A program made the position numbers and the translations under genes. Shown here in pieces: positions 41,505 to 53,139 of a stretch of 64,000 nt of DNA. The notes under the pieces were generated by a model. It had not been told where the DNA came from and did not search any database. It saw only the letters and a list, made by a program, of their open reading frames with translations. Within the stretch, counting starts at the first letter, position 1. Each line of letters opens with the position of its first letter. The stretch comes from Pseudaminobacter soli (ex Li et al. 2025) (GTDB taxonomy: Bacteria; Pseudomonadota; Alphaproteobacteria; Rhizobiales; Rhizobiaceae), in assembly GCF_029892515.1 (NCBI RefSeq), contig NZ_JARXVF010000001.1:310001-374000 (forward strand), written 5' to 3'.

Positions 41505-42338
41505 TTAGCGCACGAGGGGCGCGACGCTGTTTTCGATGAGCCGCACCAGGCTGAGGGCGGTCATTTCGGATGATTTGGGATTGGTCTTGAGCGCTTCGTT
41601 CTCAAGCGTCATGTCCAGCCGGCCGAAGGCGCCGGACGCCTGGACGCGATGGCCGTTGCGCGTCGCGGCCGGATCGGCCACCAGAACGACGCGGGTGCGG
41701 TCGAGGCCGATGCCCGACAGCGCCGAGATCACCGCGACATTGGCGTTCTGCGGGAAGCAATCTGCGGCCTCGCGCGCGGATCCGGCGAAGAATTCCGAGC
41801 GCTCTGCAAGCGCGTCGAGATCGATGACCTCTGCCGCCCCGGTGCCCTGCCAGGCGCGCGGCGGCTTGACGATGGTGTGCACCACCTCGTCCACCGGCAG
41901 CATCGAAGCGGCTGCAAGCGCGCCGAGATCGCCGAGTGCGCCCGAAGGCACGACAATACGACTGCCGGTCTCGCGCGCCGTGGAAAGCAGGTTGTCGAGC
42001 AGCGCGTCGTCACAGAAAGCGCTCGTCGACGAAACGACAAAACTCCTGGCGTGCCGAAGTGCTGCCTCGCCCCAGAGGGCGACGGCCGGCCGGCCCGCAG
42101 CTTCGATGACCATGTCGATGTCGAGCCCGGCGAGTTCTTCGGGGCCGGCGATCAGCGTTGTGGTCGCAGGCAGATCTGCGCGCTCACGCCCGGCCTCGCG
42201 CACCGCGACTGCCGCGATCTCGACGCCGGACAGTTGTCTGTCGGCGAGGATTTCGCCGACGCGCCGCGCAATTGCGCCCCAGCCGACGAAGCAGATGCGC
42301 AACGGCCGCGCCGATGCCGCCTTGTCAAATGCCGACAT
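41505..42338 (-). CDS. Aspartate dehydrogenase (NadX)-family NAD(P) oxidoreductase
   Basis: 277 residues. The N terminus has a Rossmann motif, [13 protein letters not shown]. The DUF108 catalytic domain shows [46 protein letters not shown] and [12 protein letters not shown], where the His of NGH is the expected catalytic residue. The family interconverts aspartate and iminoaspartate/oxaloacetate with NAD(P). In this catabolic cluster it may act on aspartate or a similar amino or imino acid released late in the pathway. It overlaps livF by 14 bases. Confidence 0.85.
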   Translation of the reverse strand: MSAFDKAASARPLRICFVGWGAIARRVGEILADRQLSGVEIAAVAVREAGRERADLPATTTLIAGPEELAGLDIDMVIEAAGRPAVALWGEAALRHARSFVVSSTSAFCDDALLDNLLSTARETGSRIVVPSGALGDLGALAAASMLPVDEVVHTIVKPPRAWQGTGAAEVIDLDALAERSEFFAGSAREAADCFPQNANVAVISALSGIGLDRTRVVLVADPAATRNGHRVQASGAFGRLDMTLENEALKTNPKSSEMTALSLVRLIENSVAPLVR

Positions 42339-43026
42339 AGCGCTGCACCAATTCGGCGTTCTGCGTGAGGTCGTTGCTGGTTCCTGACCAGACGGTGCGC
42401 CCCTTTTCGAGGATGTAGTGGCGATCGGCCAGGCGCTTCAGCACATGAAGGTTCTTGTCGATCAGAAGGATCGACTGTCCCTCTGCCTTCAGCGCCTCGA
42501 TGCAGCTCCAGATTTCCGCGCGGATGACCGGGGCAAGGCCTTCGGTCGCCTCGTCGAGGATGAGCAATTTGGGATTGGTCATCAGCGCGCGACCGACGAC
42601 CAGCATCTGTTGCTCGCCCCCAGAAAGCGTGCCGGCGGCCTGGTTGGCGCGCTCGCGCAGGCGCGGAAACAGCTTGTAGACCCGCTCCAGCGTCCACGGG
42701 TCCTTGCGGCCGAGACGGTTGGAGGCTGTGGCCACCAGGTTCTCGCGCACCGTCAGTGTCGCAAATGTCTGGCGTCCCTCCGGCACAAGGCCGACGCCGA
42801 GCCGCGCAACGGTTTCGGGCGTCGCACCACACACCTCGCGGCCGGTGAAACGGATCTCGCCCGACAGCGGCTTTAGCAGCCCCATGATCGACTTGACGGT
42901 GGTGGTCTTGCCCATGCCGTTGCGGCCGAGCAGCGTCACCACCTCACCTTCGCCGATCTCCAGCGCGACATCGAACAGAACCTGGCTCGGCCCGTAGGCC
43001 GATTGCAGCTTGGCGACGCTCAGCAC
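42325..43026 (-). CDS. HAAT-family ABC ATPase (LivF-like)
   Basis: 233 residues from GTG 43026, overlapping the LivG-like stop by seven bases. Walker A is GRNGMGKTT, signature LSGGEQQMLVVGRAL, Walker B LLILDEATEGLAP. The GLVPEGRQTF segment after the Q-loop is typical of LivF. It partners with the LivG-like ATPase to power the two permeases. An unusual point is LLIDKNLHVLK in place of the usual LLVEQN, where the switch histidine is not obvious, as in other LivF proteins. Confidence 0.94.
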   Translation of the reverse strand: MLSVAKLQSAYGPSQVLFDVALEIGEGEVVTLLGRNGMGKTTTVKSIMGLLKPLSGEIRFTGREVCGATPETVARLGVGLVPEGRQTFATLTVRENLVATASNRLGRKDPWTLERVYKLFPRLRERANQAAGTLSGGEQQMLVVGRALMTNPKLLILDEATEGLAPVIRAEIWSCIEALKAEGQSILLIDKNLHVLKRLADRHYILEKGRTVWSGTSNDLTQNAELVQRYVGI

Positions 43027-43778
43027 ACTTCCTCTCCTTCGCCCAGATAGGCCGTGCGGACCTCCGGATTGTCCCTGATCTGGTCGACCGACCCGGTGGC
43101 GATGATGCGGCCGTAGACCAGCACTGAGATACGGTCAGCAAGCGCAAAGACCGCATCCATGTCGTGCTCGACCAGCAGCATGCTGACCTGTTTCTTCAGG
43201 TTGCGCAGGATGCCGATCATTTGCTGGCTCTCGGCATGGCCGAGGCCCGCCATCGGCTCGTCGAGCAGCAGGAGCTTGGGCTCGGTCGCCAGCGCGACGG
43301 CCAGTTCGAGCTGCTTCTGCTCGCCATGCGAGAGGTTGGCGACCAATTCATCCGCGCGCCGCTCCATCCCCACCGTGTGGAGATATTTGCGCGCCTCTTC
43401 CCGCAATGCGGCTTCGCCGCGCACATTGCCCCAGAAGCGGAAACTGTGGCCCTGCAGCACCTGTATGGCGATGGCGACGTTGTCGAGCACCGTGTAATCG
43501 GGAAGCAGGCAGGTGATCTGGAATGTGCGCGCCAGCCCGAGCGAGACGCGCTTGGCCGTCGAGAGATCGTCGACCGGCTTGCCGGCGAGTTCGATGGTGC
43601 CCTCATTCGGCTTGAGCTCGCCCATCAGCTGCGAGATCAGCGTGGTCTTGCCGGCACCGTTGGGGCCGATCAGCGCGTGGATCTCGCCGGGCATGACGGT
43701 GAGGTCGACATGGTCGGTGGCGAGCAGGCCGCCGAAACGCTTGACCAGTCCGCGAACGTTGAGGATCGGCTGCATCAT
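43020..43778 (-). CDS. HAAT-family ABC ATPase (LivG-like)
   Basis: 252 residues from ATG 43778 (a second ATG follows); the upstream frame is a shadow of the permease. Walker A is GPNGAGKTT, the signature is LSHGEQKQLELAVAL, Walker B LLLLDEPMAGLG, and the switch histidine is in LVEHDMD. GLARTFQI is the LivG-type Q-loop. It overlaps the LivM-like gene by four bases. Confidence 0.94.
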   Translation of the reverse strand: MMQPILNVRGLVKRFGGLLATDHVDLTVMPGEIHALIGPNGAGKTTLISQLMGELKPNEGTIELAGKPVDDLSTAKRVSLGLARTFQITCLLPDYTVLDNVAIAIQVLQGHSFRFWGNVRGEAALREEARKYLHTVGMERRADELVANLSHGEQKQLELAVALATEPKLLLLDEPMAGLGHAESQQMIGILRNLKKQVSMLLVEHDMDAVFALADRISVLVYGRIIATGSVDQIRDNPEVRTAYLGEGEEVC

Positions 43779-44758
43779 GCGCGCCTCCCGACAAGCCGTG
43801 CACCCAGCGCCTGAACGCCGCCTTGCGTGTAGAGCACCACGAACAGCAGGATGAGGCCGAGCCCGAGCTGCCAGTTCTCCGTCCAGGACGCGAGGAGGGA
43901 TTCGAGCACGATGAACACGGCGGCACCGATCAAGGGGCCGAACAAAGTGCCGACGCCTCCGAGGATGACCATGATCATCAGCTCGCCGGACTTGGTCCAG
44001 TGCATCATGTCGGGGCTGGCAAAGCGCAGGAAGTTGGCCATCAGCGCGCCGGCAAGGCCGCAGCCCATGCCGGAGATGATGAAGGCCACCAATTTGTAGC
44101 GATAGGCCGGCAGGCCGATCGCCGCCATGCGCTTTTCGCTCTGGCGCAGGCCGACAATGACGTTGCCGAAGCGCGAATTGACGATGCGCCACAGGAGCGC
44201 AAAGAACAGCACGGCGATGGCCAGGCAGACATAGTAGACCGTGTGCTTGTCGCGCATGTTGAGCCAGGGCAACTCGTTGGCGCGGCGGATGATGAGCCCG
44301 TCGTCGCCGCCATAGGTCTTCAGCGAGACGAACAGGAAGAACAGCATCTGGGCGAAGGCCAGCGTGATCATGATGAACTGCACGCCGCCGGTGCGCAGCG
44401 ACAGCGCGCCAATGATCGCCGCCATGACGCCGCTCAGTACGATAGCGACAGGCAGGGTGATCAGCATCTGATTGGTGCCGGGAATGAAGCCGAACAGCGG
44501 CTCGCCGAGCGAATAATGCTGGTAGAGAATGCCCACCGTATAGCCGCCGATGCCGAAGAACGCAGCGTGGCCGAAGCTGACCATGCCGCCATAGCCGAGC
44601 ACGAAATTGAGGCTCGCCGCGGCGATGCCGTAGATGAGCACGCGCGTCGCCAGCGAGGTGAGCGCCGCAAAGCCGGCGGCATCCGCCACAACCGGCAGTG
44701 CGATCAGCGCGATCAGCAGGCCTGCGAGCAGTGCGGGTCGCTTGAGTGAAGTTTCCAT
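43775..44758 (-). CDS. HAAT-family ABC permease (LivM-like)
   Basis: 327 residues from ATG 44758, with about ten hydrophobic segments. LNFVLGYGGMVSFGHAAFFGIGGY is the LivM signature region (read in two parts), and the coupling loop is around GLRQSEKRMAAIGLPAYRYKL. It forms the channel with the LivH-like permease. The gene lies 19 bases after livH. Confidence 0.93.
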   Translation of the reverse strand: METSLKRPALLAGLLIALIALPVVADAAGFAALTSLATRVLIYGIAAASLNFVLGYGGMVSFGHAAFFGIGGYTVGILYQHYSLGEPLFGFIPGTNQMLITLPVAIVLSGVMAAIIGALSLRTGGVQFIMITLAFAQMLFFLFVSLKTYGGDDGLIIRRANELPWLNMRDKHTVYYVCLAIAVLFFALLWRIVNSRFGNVIVGLRQSEKRMAAIGLPAYRYKLVAFIISGMGCGLAGALMANFLRFASPDMMHWTKSGELMIMVILGGVGTLFGPLIGAAVFIVLESLLASWTENWQLGLGLILLFVVLYTQGGVQALGARLVGRRA

Positions 44759-44777
44759 TGGCAAAGCAGCGCCCAAT

Positions 44778-45692
44778 TCAGGAATTTCGGATGAAGAGGC
44801 CTTTCGGCCGGATCAGGAGGACGATCGCCATCAGAAGGTAGACGCCCATGGAGGAGATGCCTGCGCCCAGCGCATCCGCCTCCGGTCCCACCATGATCTG
44901 GCGCAGGAGCCCGGGCAGATAGGCGCGCAAGCTGGTATCCACGATGCCGAGGACGAGGCTGGCGAAGAACGCGCCCCGGATCGAACCGACGCCGCCGATC
45001 ACCACCACCACGAAGGTAGTAATCAGAATCTGCTCGCCCATGCCGACCTGCACGGCAAGGATCGGTCCCGCCATGAAGCCCGCCAGGCCGGCCAACAATG
45101 CACCAAGACCGAAGACCAGCGTATAGAGCAGCCGCACGTCGACGCCGAGCGCCCGCACCATCTCGCGATTGGTGGAACCCGCCCGCACCAACATGCCGAC
45201 ACGCGTCTTGTTGATGAGCAGGTAGAGCCCAAGCGCGACGAGCAGGCCGACGACGATGATTGCCAGGCGATAGACCGGGTAGAACAGGCCGGGCAGCAAC
45301 TCGACCGAGCCGTCGAGCAGTGCCGGCATGGAGACGAACAGCGGCTGGCGCCCGAACAGCATGGTGATCGCCTGGTTGAAGACCAGGATCAGGCCGAAGG
45401 TCGCCAGCACCTGGTCCAGATGATCGCGGCCATACAGCCTTCGCACGACGAGGAATTCGATCACCACGCCCGCAAAGGCGGCCGCGGCAAGGCCGGCGGG
45501 TATGCCAAGCCAGAACGAACCGGTTTCAGCCGCCACCCAGGTGCCGGCATAGGCGCCGATCATGTAGATCGAGCCGTGCGCCAGGTTGATGACGCCCATG
45601 ATGCCGAAGATCAGCGTCAGGCCCGCCGCGAGCAGGAACAGCATGACGCCGAACTGCACGCCGTTCAGCAATTGTTCGAGAAAGAGCGTCAT
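44778..45692 (-). CDS. HAAT-family ABC permease (LivH-like)
   Basis: 304 residues with about eight hydrophobic segments. The LivH signature GLTLIFGIMGVINLAHGSIYM is at residues about 24-44 (read with its break), the coupling loop around TNREMVRALGVDVRLLYTLVF, and the C terminus ends LIRPKGLF, which is typical. It belongs to the same transporter as LivM, LivG, LivF and one or both binding proteins upstream. Confidence 0.93.
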   Translation of the reverse strand: MTLFLEQLLNGVQFGVMLFLLAAGLTLIFGIMGVINLAHGSIYMIGAYAGTWVAAETGSFWLGIPAGLAAAAFAGVVIEFLVVRRLYGRDHLDQVLATFGLILVFNQAITMLFGRQPLFVSMPALLDGSVELLPGLFYPVYRLAIIVVGLLVALGLYLLINKTRVGMLVRAGSTNREMVRALGVDVRLLYTLVFGLGALLAGLAGFMAGPILAVQVGMGEQILITTFVVVVIGGVGSIRGAFFASLVLGIVDTSLRAYLPGLLRQIMVGPEADALGAGISSMGVYLLMAIVLLIRPKGLFIRNS

Positions 45693-45768
45693 TCGGGATT
45701 ACTTCGAGAGAGTGGGAATGAGAGGGAAGCGGCGATGATGCCGCCTCCCCCAACTGGCCTGAGCCGGC

Positions 45769-46932
45769 TTACATCTTGCATTCGGCCGAGTAGGCGTCGC
45801 CGTGGTCCTTAAAGACCTCGCCGACCGTCTTGATGATCGGCTTGCCCTCCGGACCCTTTTCGACCTTGAGCGCGTACCAGTCCTGCACAGGATGCTGGTT
45901 GGGGCCGAAGGCGAACTTGCCGCGAACGGATTCGAAATCGGCCTTGCGAAGCGCCTCGCGGAAAGCGTCGGCGTCGTCGAGATTGCCGCCGGTGGCCTTC
46001 AGGGCAGATGCATAGGCGAGCGCGGTGTCGTAGGCCTGGGCGGCATAGTAGGTGACCGGGCGATTGTAGGTCTTGTTCCAGGCATCCATGAACTTCTTGT
46101 TCGCCGCGTTGTCGAAGTCCGAATTCCAGTGGCTGGTCAGGTTGAGGCCTACCGCCGCATCGCCCACGGCGGCAAGAGTCACGCCGTCCATCGACGGCTC
46201 GGCCACGACCATCGGGATTTCCTTCATCAGGCCGGCCTGCTCATACTGGCGCAGGAAGGTGATGCCGAGGCCGCCGGGATGGAACTGGAACACCACGTCC
46301 GGCTTTGCAGCGCGCACCTGTGCCAGTTCGGCTGCGAAATCGGTCTGGTCGAGACGCGTGTAGATCTCGCCCGCGATCTCGCCCTTGAAGTAGCGCTTGA
46401 AGCCGGCGAGCGCATCCTTGCCGGCCTGGTAGTTCGGGGCCAGCACGAAGGCCTTCTTGTAGCCGAGATTGGTAGCGAGCTGGCCGGCACTCTCATGCAG
46501 GCTGTCGTTCTGCCAGGAGACGACGAAGTAGTTCTCGTTGCACTCCTTGCCGGCGAGGTTCGACGGCCCGGCATTCGGGCTGACATAGAAGGCGCCGTTG
46601 TCCACGATGTCCGGCACGGTCGCGCCGGCGACATTGGAGAACACGATGCCCGTGAAGAGTTTGATCTTGTCCTCGTTGAGGAAACGCTCGGCGATCTGCT
46701 TGCCCTGCCCGGGCTTGAGGCCGTCATCCTCGACAACGAGCTCGACCGGCACGCCGCCCAGCCTGCCGTCCTCCATGGCCAGCTTGAAGCCGTCGCGCAC
46801 GTCCTGGCCGAGATAGCCGGCCGGGCCGGTCAGCGTCGTGATCATGCCGATCTTCACCGGATCCTGTGCGAGAGCCGGCAGCACGGCGAAGGCCGAAATC
46901 GAGATGGCAAGCAATGCTTTCTTCAAAATCAT
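45769..46932 (-). CDS. Periplasmic binding protein (LivK-type), copy 1
   Basis: 387 residues with signal peptide (residues 1-22, ending ALA before QDPVKIG). The mature part is a type I periplasmic-binding fold of the branched-chain-amino-acid class (GMITTLTGPAGYLGQDVRDG, SPNAGPSNLAGKECN, APNYQAGKDALAG). It is closely related along its whole length to the protein at 47937-49106, with the metallo-hydrolase gene lying between the two. It is just upstream of the permeases. Members of this subgroup often bind aromatic or hydroxylated carboxylates rather than leucine, so an aromatic acid is possible here. Confidence 0.92.
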   Translation of the reverse strand: MILKKALLAISISAFAVLPALAQDPVKIGMITTLTGPAGYLGQDVRDGFKLAMEDGRLGGVPVELVVEDDGLKPGQGKQIAERFLNEDKIKLFTGIVFSNVAGATVPDIVDNGAFYVSPNAGPSNLAGKECNENYFVVSWQNDSLHESAGQLATNLGYKKAFVLAPNYQAGKDALAGFKRYFKGEIAGEIYTRLDQTDFAAELAQVRAAKPDVVFQFHPGGLGITFLRQYEQAGLMKEIPMVVAEPSMDGVTLAAVGDAAVGLNLTSHWNSDFDNAANKKFMDAWNKTYNRPVTYYAAQAYDTALAYASALKATGGNLDDADAFREALRKADFESVRGKFAFGPNQHPVQDWYALKVEKGPEGKPIIKTVGEVFKDHGDAYSAECKM

Positions 46933-46972
46933 AGGTCACTCCTCCTCTAGCGACGCCTGTGAGCGCGCATCT

Positions 46973-47923
46973 TTAGTTTGCCGGCTCGCCGGCCTCCGCG
47001 AAATCGAGCGGATGGAACCGGTAAGAAGCCCCCTCCGCCTTGAGCCGACCAAAGACCGGAGCGGGGAAGTGATAAGGTGCCAGCACTGTATTTCCCGCAG
47101 CGGCATTGGCAAGCAGGCTTAGCCGCGTCGCACGCGCCTGCTCAGGATCTTCGCAGAACTTGCAGACGATGCTGTCGTCGCCGAGCTGAAGCTGGTGATG
47201 GACTGCATCAGCAAGGAACAATACATCCCCCTCCCCGGTTGCGAGCGAGACGACCACCATGCCGGGCGAGTGACCCGGAGCCGGCCGCAGGCGCAGGCCC
47301 GCAGCGACGTCCGCATCCGCGGCCACCGTTTCGAACCCGACGCTTTCGATGATAGGCAACACGCTATCCGCAAAGGCGCCATGCAGCGTCTGCTCTTCCG
47401 GATCGGCCCTATGGAGAGCGGTCCAGTGAGCGAGTTCGTCCGCGGACACGACGTAGCGGGCATTCGGAAAGGTTGGCCGCCAGACTTCGCCTTCCCGCCT
47501 CGTGTTCCAGCCGACATGATCGGCATGCAGATGTGTGTTGATGACGATCCCGACATCCTCGGGCGACACGCCCATCGCCGCAAGAATGTCTAGGAACCTG
47601 GTTTGACGGCGATGCCAGGCCGGCCGGTGTGGCCGCTCCTTGTCATTGCCGATGCCGCCGTCGATGAGGGCGACATAGTCCGGGGTCTGGATCACGTAGC
47701 AATTGAAGCTCAGCCGTACCGTCTCGCCTTCGGGGTCGACTGTGCCGGCCGGAGAGCGCTGAGCCGCGCTCTCGAGATCACTGCGTGAAAGTCCAGGGAA
47801 GATGGCCTTGGCCGGCCAGGCGACATTCGCCATGTCGGGAATGCAGGTGACCGTCACCGGACCGGCTTCAAGCCGCTCCAGTTCGACGTCGAGCTCGGGG
47901 ATGTGCCGCCTGACGACCTTCAT
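46973..47923 (-). CDS. MBL-fold metallo-hydrolase (lactonase-like)
   Basis: 316 residues from ATG 47923; the 16-codon upstream extension reads into the neighbour's stop region. The metallo-beta-lactamase metal motif is HLHADH (in INTHLHADHVGWN), followed by APGHSPGM with the third-site histidine, and FLADAVHH. The N-acyl-homoserine-lactonase-like and 4-pyridoxolactonase-like branches share this layout. A ring-opening lactonase or an ester or amide hydrolase in the pathway is the best guess. It sits between two near-identical binding-protein genes, 13 bases after one of them. Confidence 0.85.
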   Translation of the reverse strand: MKVVRRHIPELDVELERLEAGPVTVTCIPDMANVAWPAKAIFPGLSRSDLESAAQRSPAGTVDPEGETVRLSFNCYVIQTPDYVALIDGGIGNDKERPHRPAWHRRQTRFLDILAAMGVSPEDVGIVINTHLHADHVGWNTRREGEVWRPTFPNARYVVSADELAHWTALHRADPEEQTLHGAFADSVLPIIESVGFETVAADADVAAGLRLRPAPGHSPGMVVVSLATGEGDVLFLADAVHHQLQLGDDSIVCKFCEDPEQARATRLSLLANAAAGNTVLAPYHFPAPVFGRLKAEGASYRFHPLDFAEAGEPAN

Positions 47924-47936
47924 CGCGCTACCGCCC

Positions 47937-49106
47937 TTACAGCTTGCATTCGCCAGCGAAGGGATCGCCATGTGCCGACAGGAGCTTCTTGCGGGTCTTG
48001 AGCGTCAGGTTGCCGGCATCGTCACGCACGACCTGCATGGCGTACCAGTCCTGCACCGGATGCTGGTTCTTGCCGAAGCTGAAGCTGCCGCGCGTGGTCT
48101 TGAACTCGGTCTTCAGCATCGCCTCGCGGAAGGCATCGACGTCTTCGACATTGCCTTCGGTCTGCTTGAGCGCTGAGGTGATGGCGAGCGCGGTGTCGTA
48201 GCCCTGCGCCGCATACATGGTCGGCGTGCGCTTGTAGGTCTCCTGGAACTTGGCGACGAACTCGCGATTGGTGTCGTTGTCGAGGTCGGTGTTCCAGGCG
48301 CCCGAAACGTTGAGGCCTTCGGCGGCATCACCCACGGCCTTGAGGATGGCATGGTCCATCGACGGCTCGGCAATCACCATCGGAATGGCGCCGAGCAGAC
48401 CCGACTGCTGGTACTGGCGCAGGAAGGCGATGCCGAGGCCGCCGGGCTCGAACTGGAACACGACGTCGGGATTGGCAGCCTTGATCTGCGCCATCTCGGC
48501 GGCAAAGTCGGTCTGGTCGAGACGCGTGTAGATCTCGCCCGCAATCTCACCCTTGAAGTAGCGCTTGAAACCGGCGATGGCGTCCTTGCCGGCCTGGTAG
48601 TTCGGGGCCAGCACGAAGGCCTTCTTGTAGCCGAGGTCGGTGGCGTTCTCTCCAGCGCTGCCCTGCATGGTGTCGGTCAGCCAGGACAGGACAAAATAGT
48701 TCGAGTTGCAGCCCTTGCCGGCGAATTCGGACGGCCCGGCATTGGGGCTGACAAAGATGGCGTCGGCATCCACGATCTCCGGCACAGTCGCGCCCGCGAC
48801 GTTGGAGAAGACGATGCCGGTGAATAGCTTTACGCCTTCGTCGTTGAGGAATCTTTCCGCGATCTGGCGGCCGTTGCCCGGCTTGAGCCCGTCATCCTCC
48901 ACCAGCACATTCACCGGCACGCCGCCGAGCTTGCCGCCTTCCATGTCGATGGCGAGCTGAAAGCCGTCGCGCACATCCTGGCCGAGATAGCCGGCCGGGC
49001 CGGACAGGGTCGTGATCATGCCGATCTTGACTGGATCCTGCGCCAGCGCGCTCGTGGCAAACAGCGAGGCGGCCGCAAGGGCCAGCATAGAGGACTTCAA
49101 TTTCAT
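47937..49106 (-). CDS. Periplasmic binding protein (LivK-type), copy 2
   Basis: 389 residues, signal peptide residues 1-22. The same fold and the same signature segments as the protein at 45769-46932: AQDPVKIGMITTL, GPAGYLGQDVRDGF, FTGIVFSNVAGATVP, and the stretch YKKAFVLAPNYQAGKDA are shared almost word for word. Differences gather in the second half. Two paralogues serving one set of permeases would let the system take up two related ligands, or the same ligand with different affinity. It follows the dioxygenase gene by 67 bases. Confidence 0.92.
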   Translation of the reverse strand: MKLKSSMLALAAASLFATSALAQDPVKIGMITTLSGPAGYLGQDVRDGFQLAIDMEGGKLGGVPVNVLVEDDGLKPGNGRQIAERFLNDEGVKLFTGIVFSNVAGATVPEIVDADAIFVSPNAGPSEFAGKGCNSNYFVLSWLTDTMQGSAGENATDLGYKKAFVLAPNYQAGKDAIAGFKRYFKGEIAGEIYTRLDQTDFAAEMAQIKAANPDVVFQFEPGGLGIAFLRQYQQSGLLGAIPMVIAEPSMDHAILKAVGDAAEGLNVSGAWNTDLDNDTNREFVAKFQETYKRTPTMYAAQGYDTALAITSALKQTEGNVEDVDAFREAMLKTEFKTTRGSFSFGKNQHPVQDWYAMQVVRDDAGNLTLKTRKKLLSAHGDPFAGECKL

Positions 49107-49173
49107 GCCTTGGAATTCCTGGGTAAGCCGGCCCGCCGAATTTCGGCGGGCACTTTCAACGGTTCTGAGAAGC

Positions 49174-50731
<1,558 letters not shown>

Positions 50732-50732
<1 letters not shown>

Positions 50733-53017
50733 CAATCGTCCACCTGATTGTCGGTGCCCGCCGAGCCCTGCAGGGCGAGCCAGATTTTCTCACTGGTGAG
50801 AGGCATTTGAAGATTGCCGGCGCGGAAGGGCGCCAGCGCGTCGTTGACGGCATTGACCACCGCCGCCGGAATGCCGATGCAGCCCGCCTCGCCCACGCCT
50901 TTCACGCCGAGCGGATTGGTGGGCGACGGCGTCTCGATCTTCTCGATACGGACCGACGGCATGTCGATGGCGCGCGGCACGGCATAGTCCATCAGCGAAC
51001 CGGTCAGCAGCTGGCCGTCCTCGTCATAGACGATGCGCTCCATCAGCGCTTCGCCGAGTCCCTGCGCCATGCCACCGACAAGCTGTCCGCGAACCAGAAG
51101 CGGGTTCAGGATGCGGCCGGCATCATCGACCCACAAAAGTTGCTCGATGGCGAGCACACCGGTGTCGCGGTCGATGGCGACGACGGCCAGGCAGCAACCG
51201 CTCGCCCACGCTTCGCCATCGGCGTGGAACACCACGGAACTCGAAAGCGCCTGATCCTTGGGATCGCCATCCGTGCCGATCAGTTGTTCGGCCAGGTCGC
51301 GCCAGGACACGAGCCCGCCCGCTCCATATCCTGCGGTGACGCCGTCGTCGCTGAAGACCAGACTGCCTGCATCGCACTCCAGCGGCTCGGCGGCGGCCTG
51401 AACAATCTGTTCGCACAGCGCATCGCAGGCGCGCACCATGGCGCCGCCGCCGATGGCCGTGCTGCGGCTGGCCAAGGCGCCGATGCCGCTCGGCACCTCG
51501 GCAGTGTCGCCGTGCTTGATCGCGACGCGGTCGGGCGAAATGCTCAGCGCATCGGCCACGATCTGCGAGAACGCCGTCTCGCGGCCCTGTCCCTGGGCGC
51601 TCGACCCGGTCGTCGCAACGAAAGAACCATCCCGGCAAAGCGAAATGCCAGCGCTTTCCCAGCCCTGACCACAGGGCTCGATGTAGAGCCCGACGCCGAT
51701 GCCGACGACCTCGCCGGCCTCGCGGCGACGCGCCTGCCGGGCGCGCAGCTCCGCATAGTCCGAGCAGGCGATCGCTTTCTCTATTAGCAGCCCATAATTG
51801 CCCGAATCCAGCACTTCACCGTTTGGGGTCTTGTAGGGGAATGCATCTGCCGGGATCAGGTTGAGACGACGGATTTCCATGGGATCGATGGCGAGCTTGC
51901 GCGCCGCCTCGTCCATCAGCCGCTCCATCAGCATCGTGGCTTCAGGCCGCCCGGCGCCGCGATAGATGCCGACCGCCGCGCCATGCGACAGAAATCCCTT
52001 GATGCCGATGTCGACAGCGCCGACCCGGTAGGGGCCAGGCAGGATCCGTCCGGCATTGCGCGCCGGCACGACCGCACTGAACGGCATCCAGTGCCCCTGC
52101 CGGAACGAAAGTCGCGCCCGCAAACCGAGCACCTTGCCGTCGGCCGACAACGCCATCTCGCCATATGTGGTGCCGCCGCGCCCATGCGAGGCTGCGAGCA
52201 GTTCGTCACCGCGTGTGGAACACCACTTGACCGGGCGCCCGAGTTCCTTCGACGCCCAGGCTACCATGACGTCTTCCGGATAGATCGAAGCCTTGCCTCC
52301 AAAAGCTCCGCCGACATCCGGCGCGACAACCCTGATCTGCGCCAAGGGCAGGCCGAGGATGCGCGCAAGGTCATCGCGCGCCCGGTTCGGCGTCTGGGTC
52401 GAGAACCACGCGGTCAGGAAATCGCCTTCGAAGCTGGCAAGTGCGGCCCGCGGCTCAAGCGCCATCGGCGCAAGCAACGAGTGCTCGACCTCTACGCTGA
52501 CGACATGCGCGGCAGCAGCGAAGGCGTCCTCGATCTCGCCCGATTGCAAGCCATGCGACAGTACCTGCTTGCGCTCGTCGCCAACGAGAAGCGGCAGCGG
52601 CTCGATGTCGACATAGACCAGCTCCGCGGCATCGCGCGCGGCAGCAAGCGAAGTGGCAACCACGGCGGCTATGGGCTGGCCGGCAGCGCTGACGACATCG
52701 CCCGCAAGCATGCGCAGCGGCGTCGGCGCAATGTCTGCGAGAAGGAAGTTGACTGCCGAATCGCCGAGACCATCGAGGTCGGCGGCAGTGAACACCGCGA
52801 CCACGCCTTCAGCCTCGCGCGCAGAATCGCAATCGATGCTGAGAATTTTGCCGTGGCCGACTTGGCTGCGCACGAATTCCAGATGCAGGCAGCCTTCCGG
52901 CAGATGGTCGTCGACATAGGCGCCTCGGCCGGTCACGAGGCGACGATCCTCGCGGCGGAGGACACTGCGTCCCATCCAACCGTTGGCGGTGTCGCCTATC
53001 GCACCCGTTACGTCCAA
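50732..53017 (-). CDS. CoxL-type molybdenum hydroxylase large subunit
   Basis: About 761 residues from TTG 53017, set by GGAGG five bases upstream; ATG 52975 is an alternative that would start exactly at the conserved MGRSVLRREDRRLVTGRG. Cytoplasmic, without export signal. Motifs: VAPDVGGAFGGKASIYPED, GIYRGAGRPEATMLME, SAQGQGRETAFSQIVADAL, and GVKGVGEAGCIGIPAAV with the catalytic Glu of GVGEAG. The active-site loop is YRGAGRPE and not the YRCSFR of true CO dehydrogenase, so it should be a hydroxylase of an aromatic or N-heterocyclic substrate. Its small and medium subunits are encoded at 39.7-41.5 kb, nine genes away on the same strand. It is the first gene downstream of the divergent LysR regulator. 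Confidence 0.92.
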
Positions 53018-53139
53018 GAACTCCTCCGCGGCCGCACCAGCGCCCCTCACAAGATGTAGGAAACACGCCCACCATCTATATGACAATCATCATTCATTGT
53101 ATTAATTGATAGGAAAACACGATAAGTCATGAGTCACCC
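53018..53139. promoter_or_regulatory. Divergent promoter of the catabolic cluster and its LysR regulator
   Basis: About 120 bases. The segment 53078-53130 is AT-rich, with ATCATTCAT and ATTAATTGAT forming an imperfect dyad (about 53087-53110) of the T-N11-A kind that LysR proteins use. This is the probable binding site for the regulator at 53140-54051 and the promoter for the thirteen-gene minus-strand cluster. Confidence 0.5.

Noticed and set aside
45802-46950. 382-codon plus-strand frame across the binding-protein gene
   Set aside because: It mirrors a LivK-type gene on the other strand and has no family motif.
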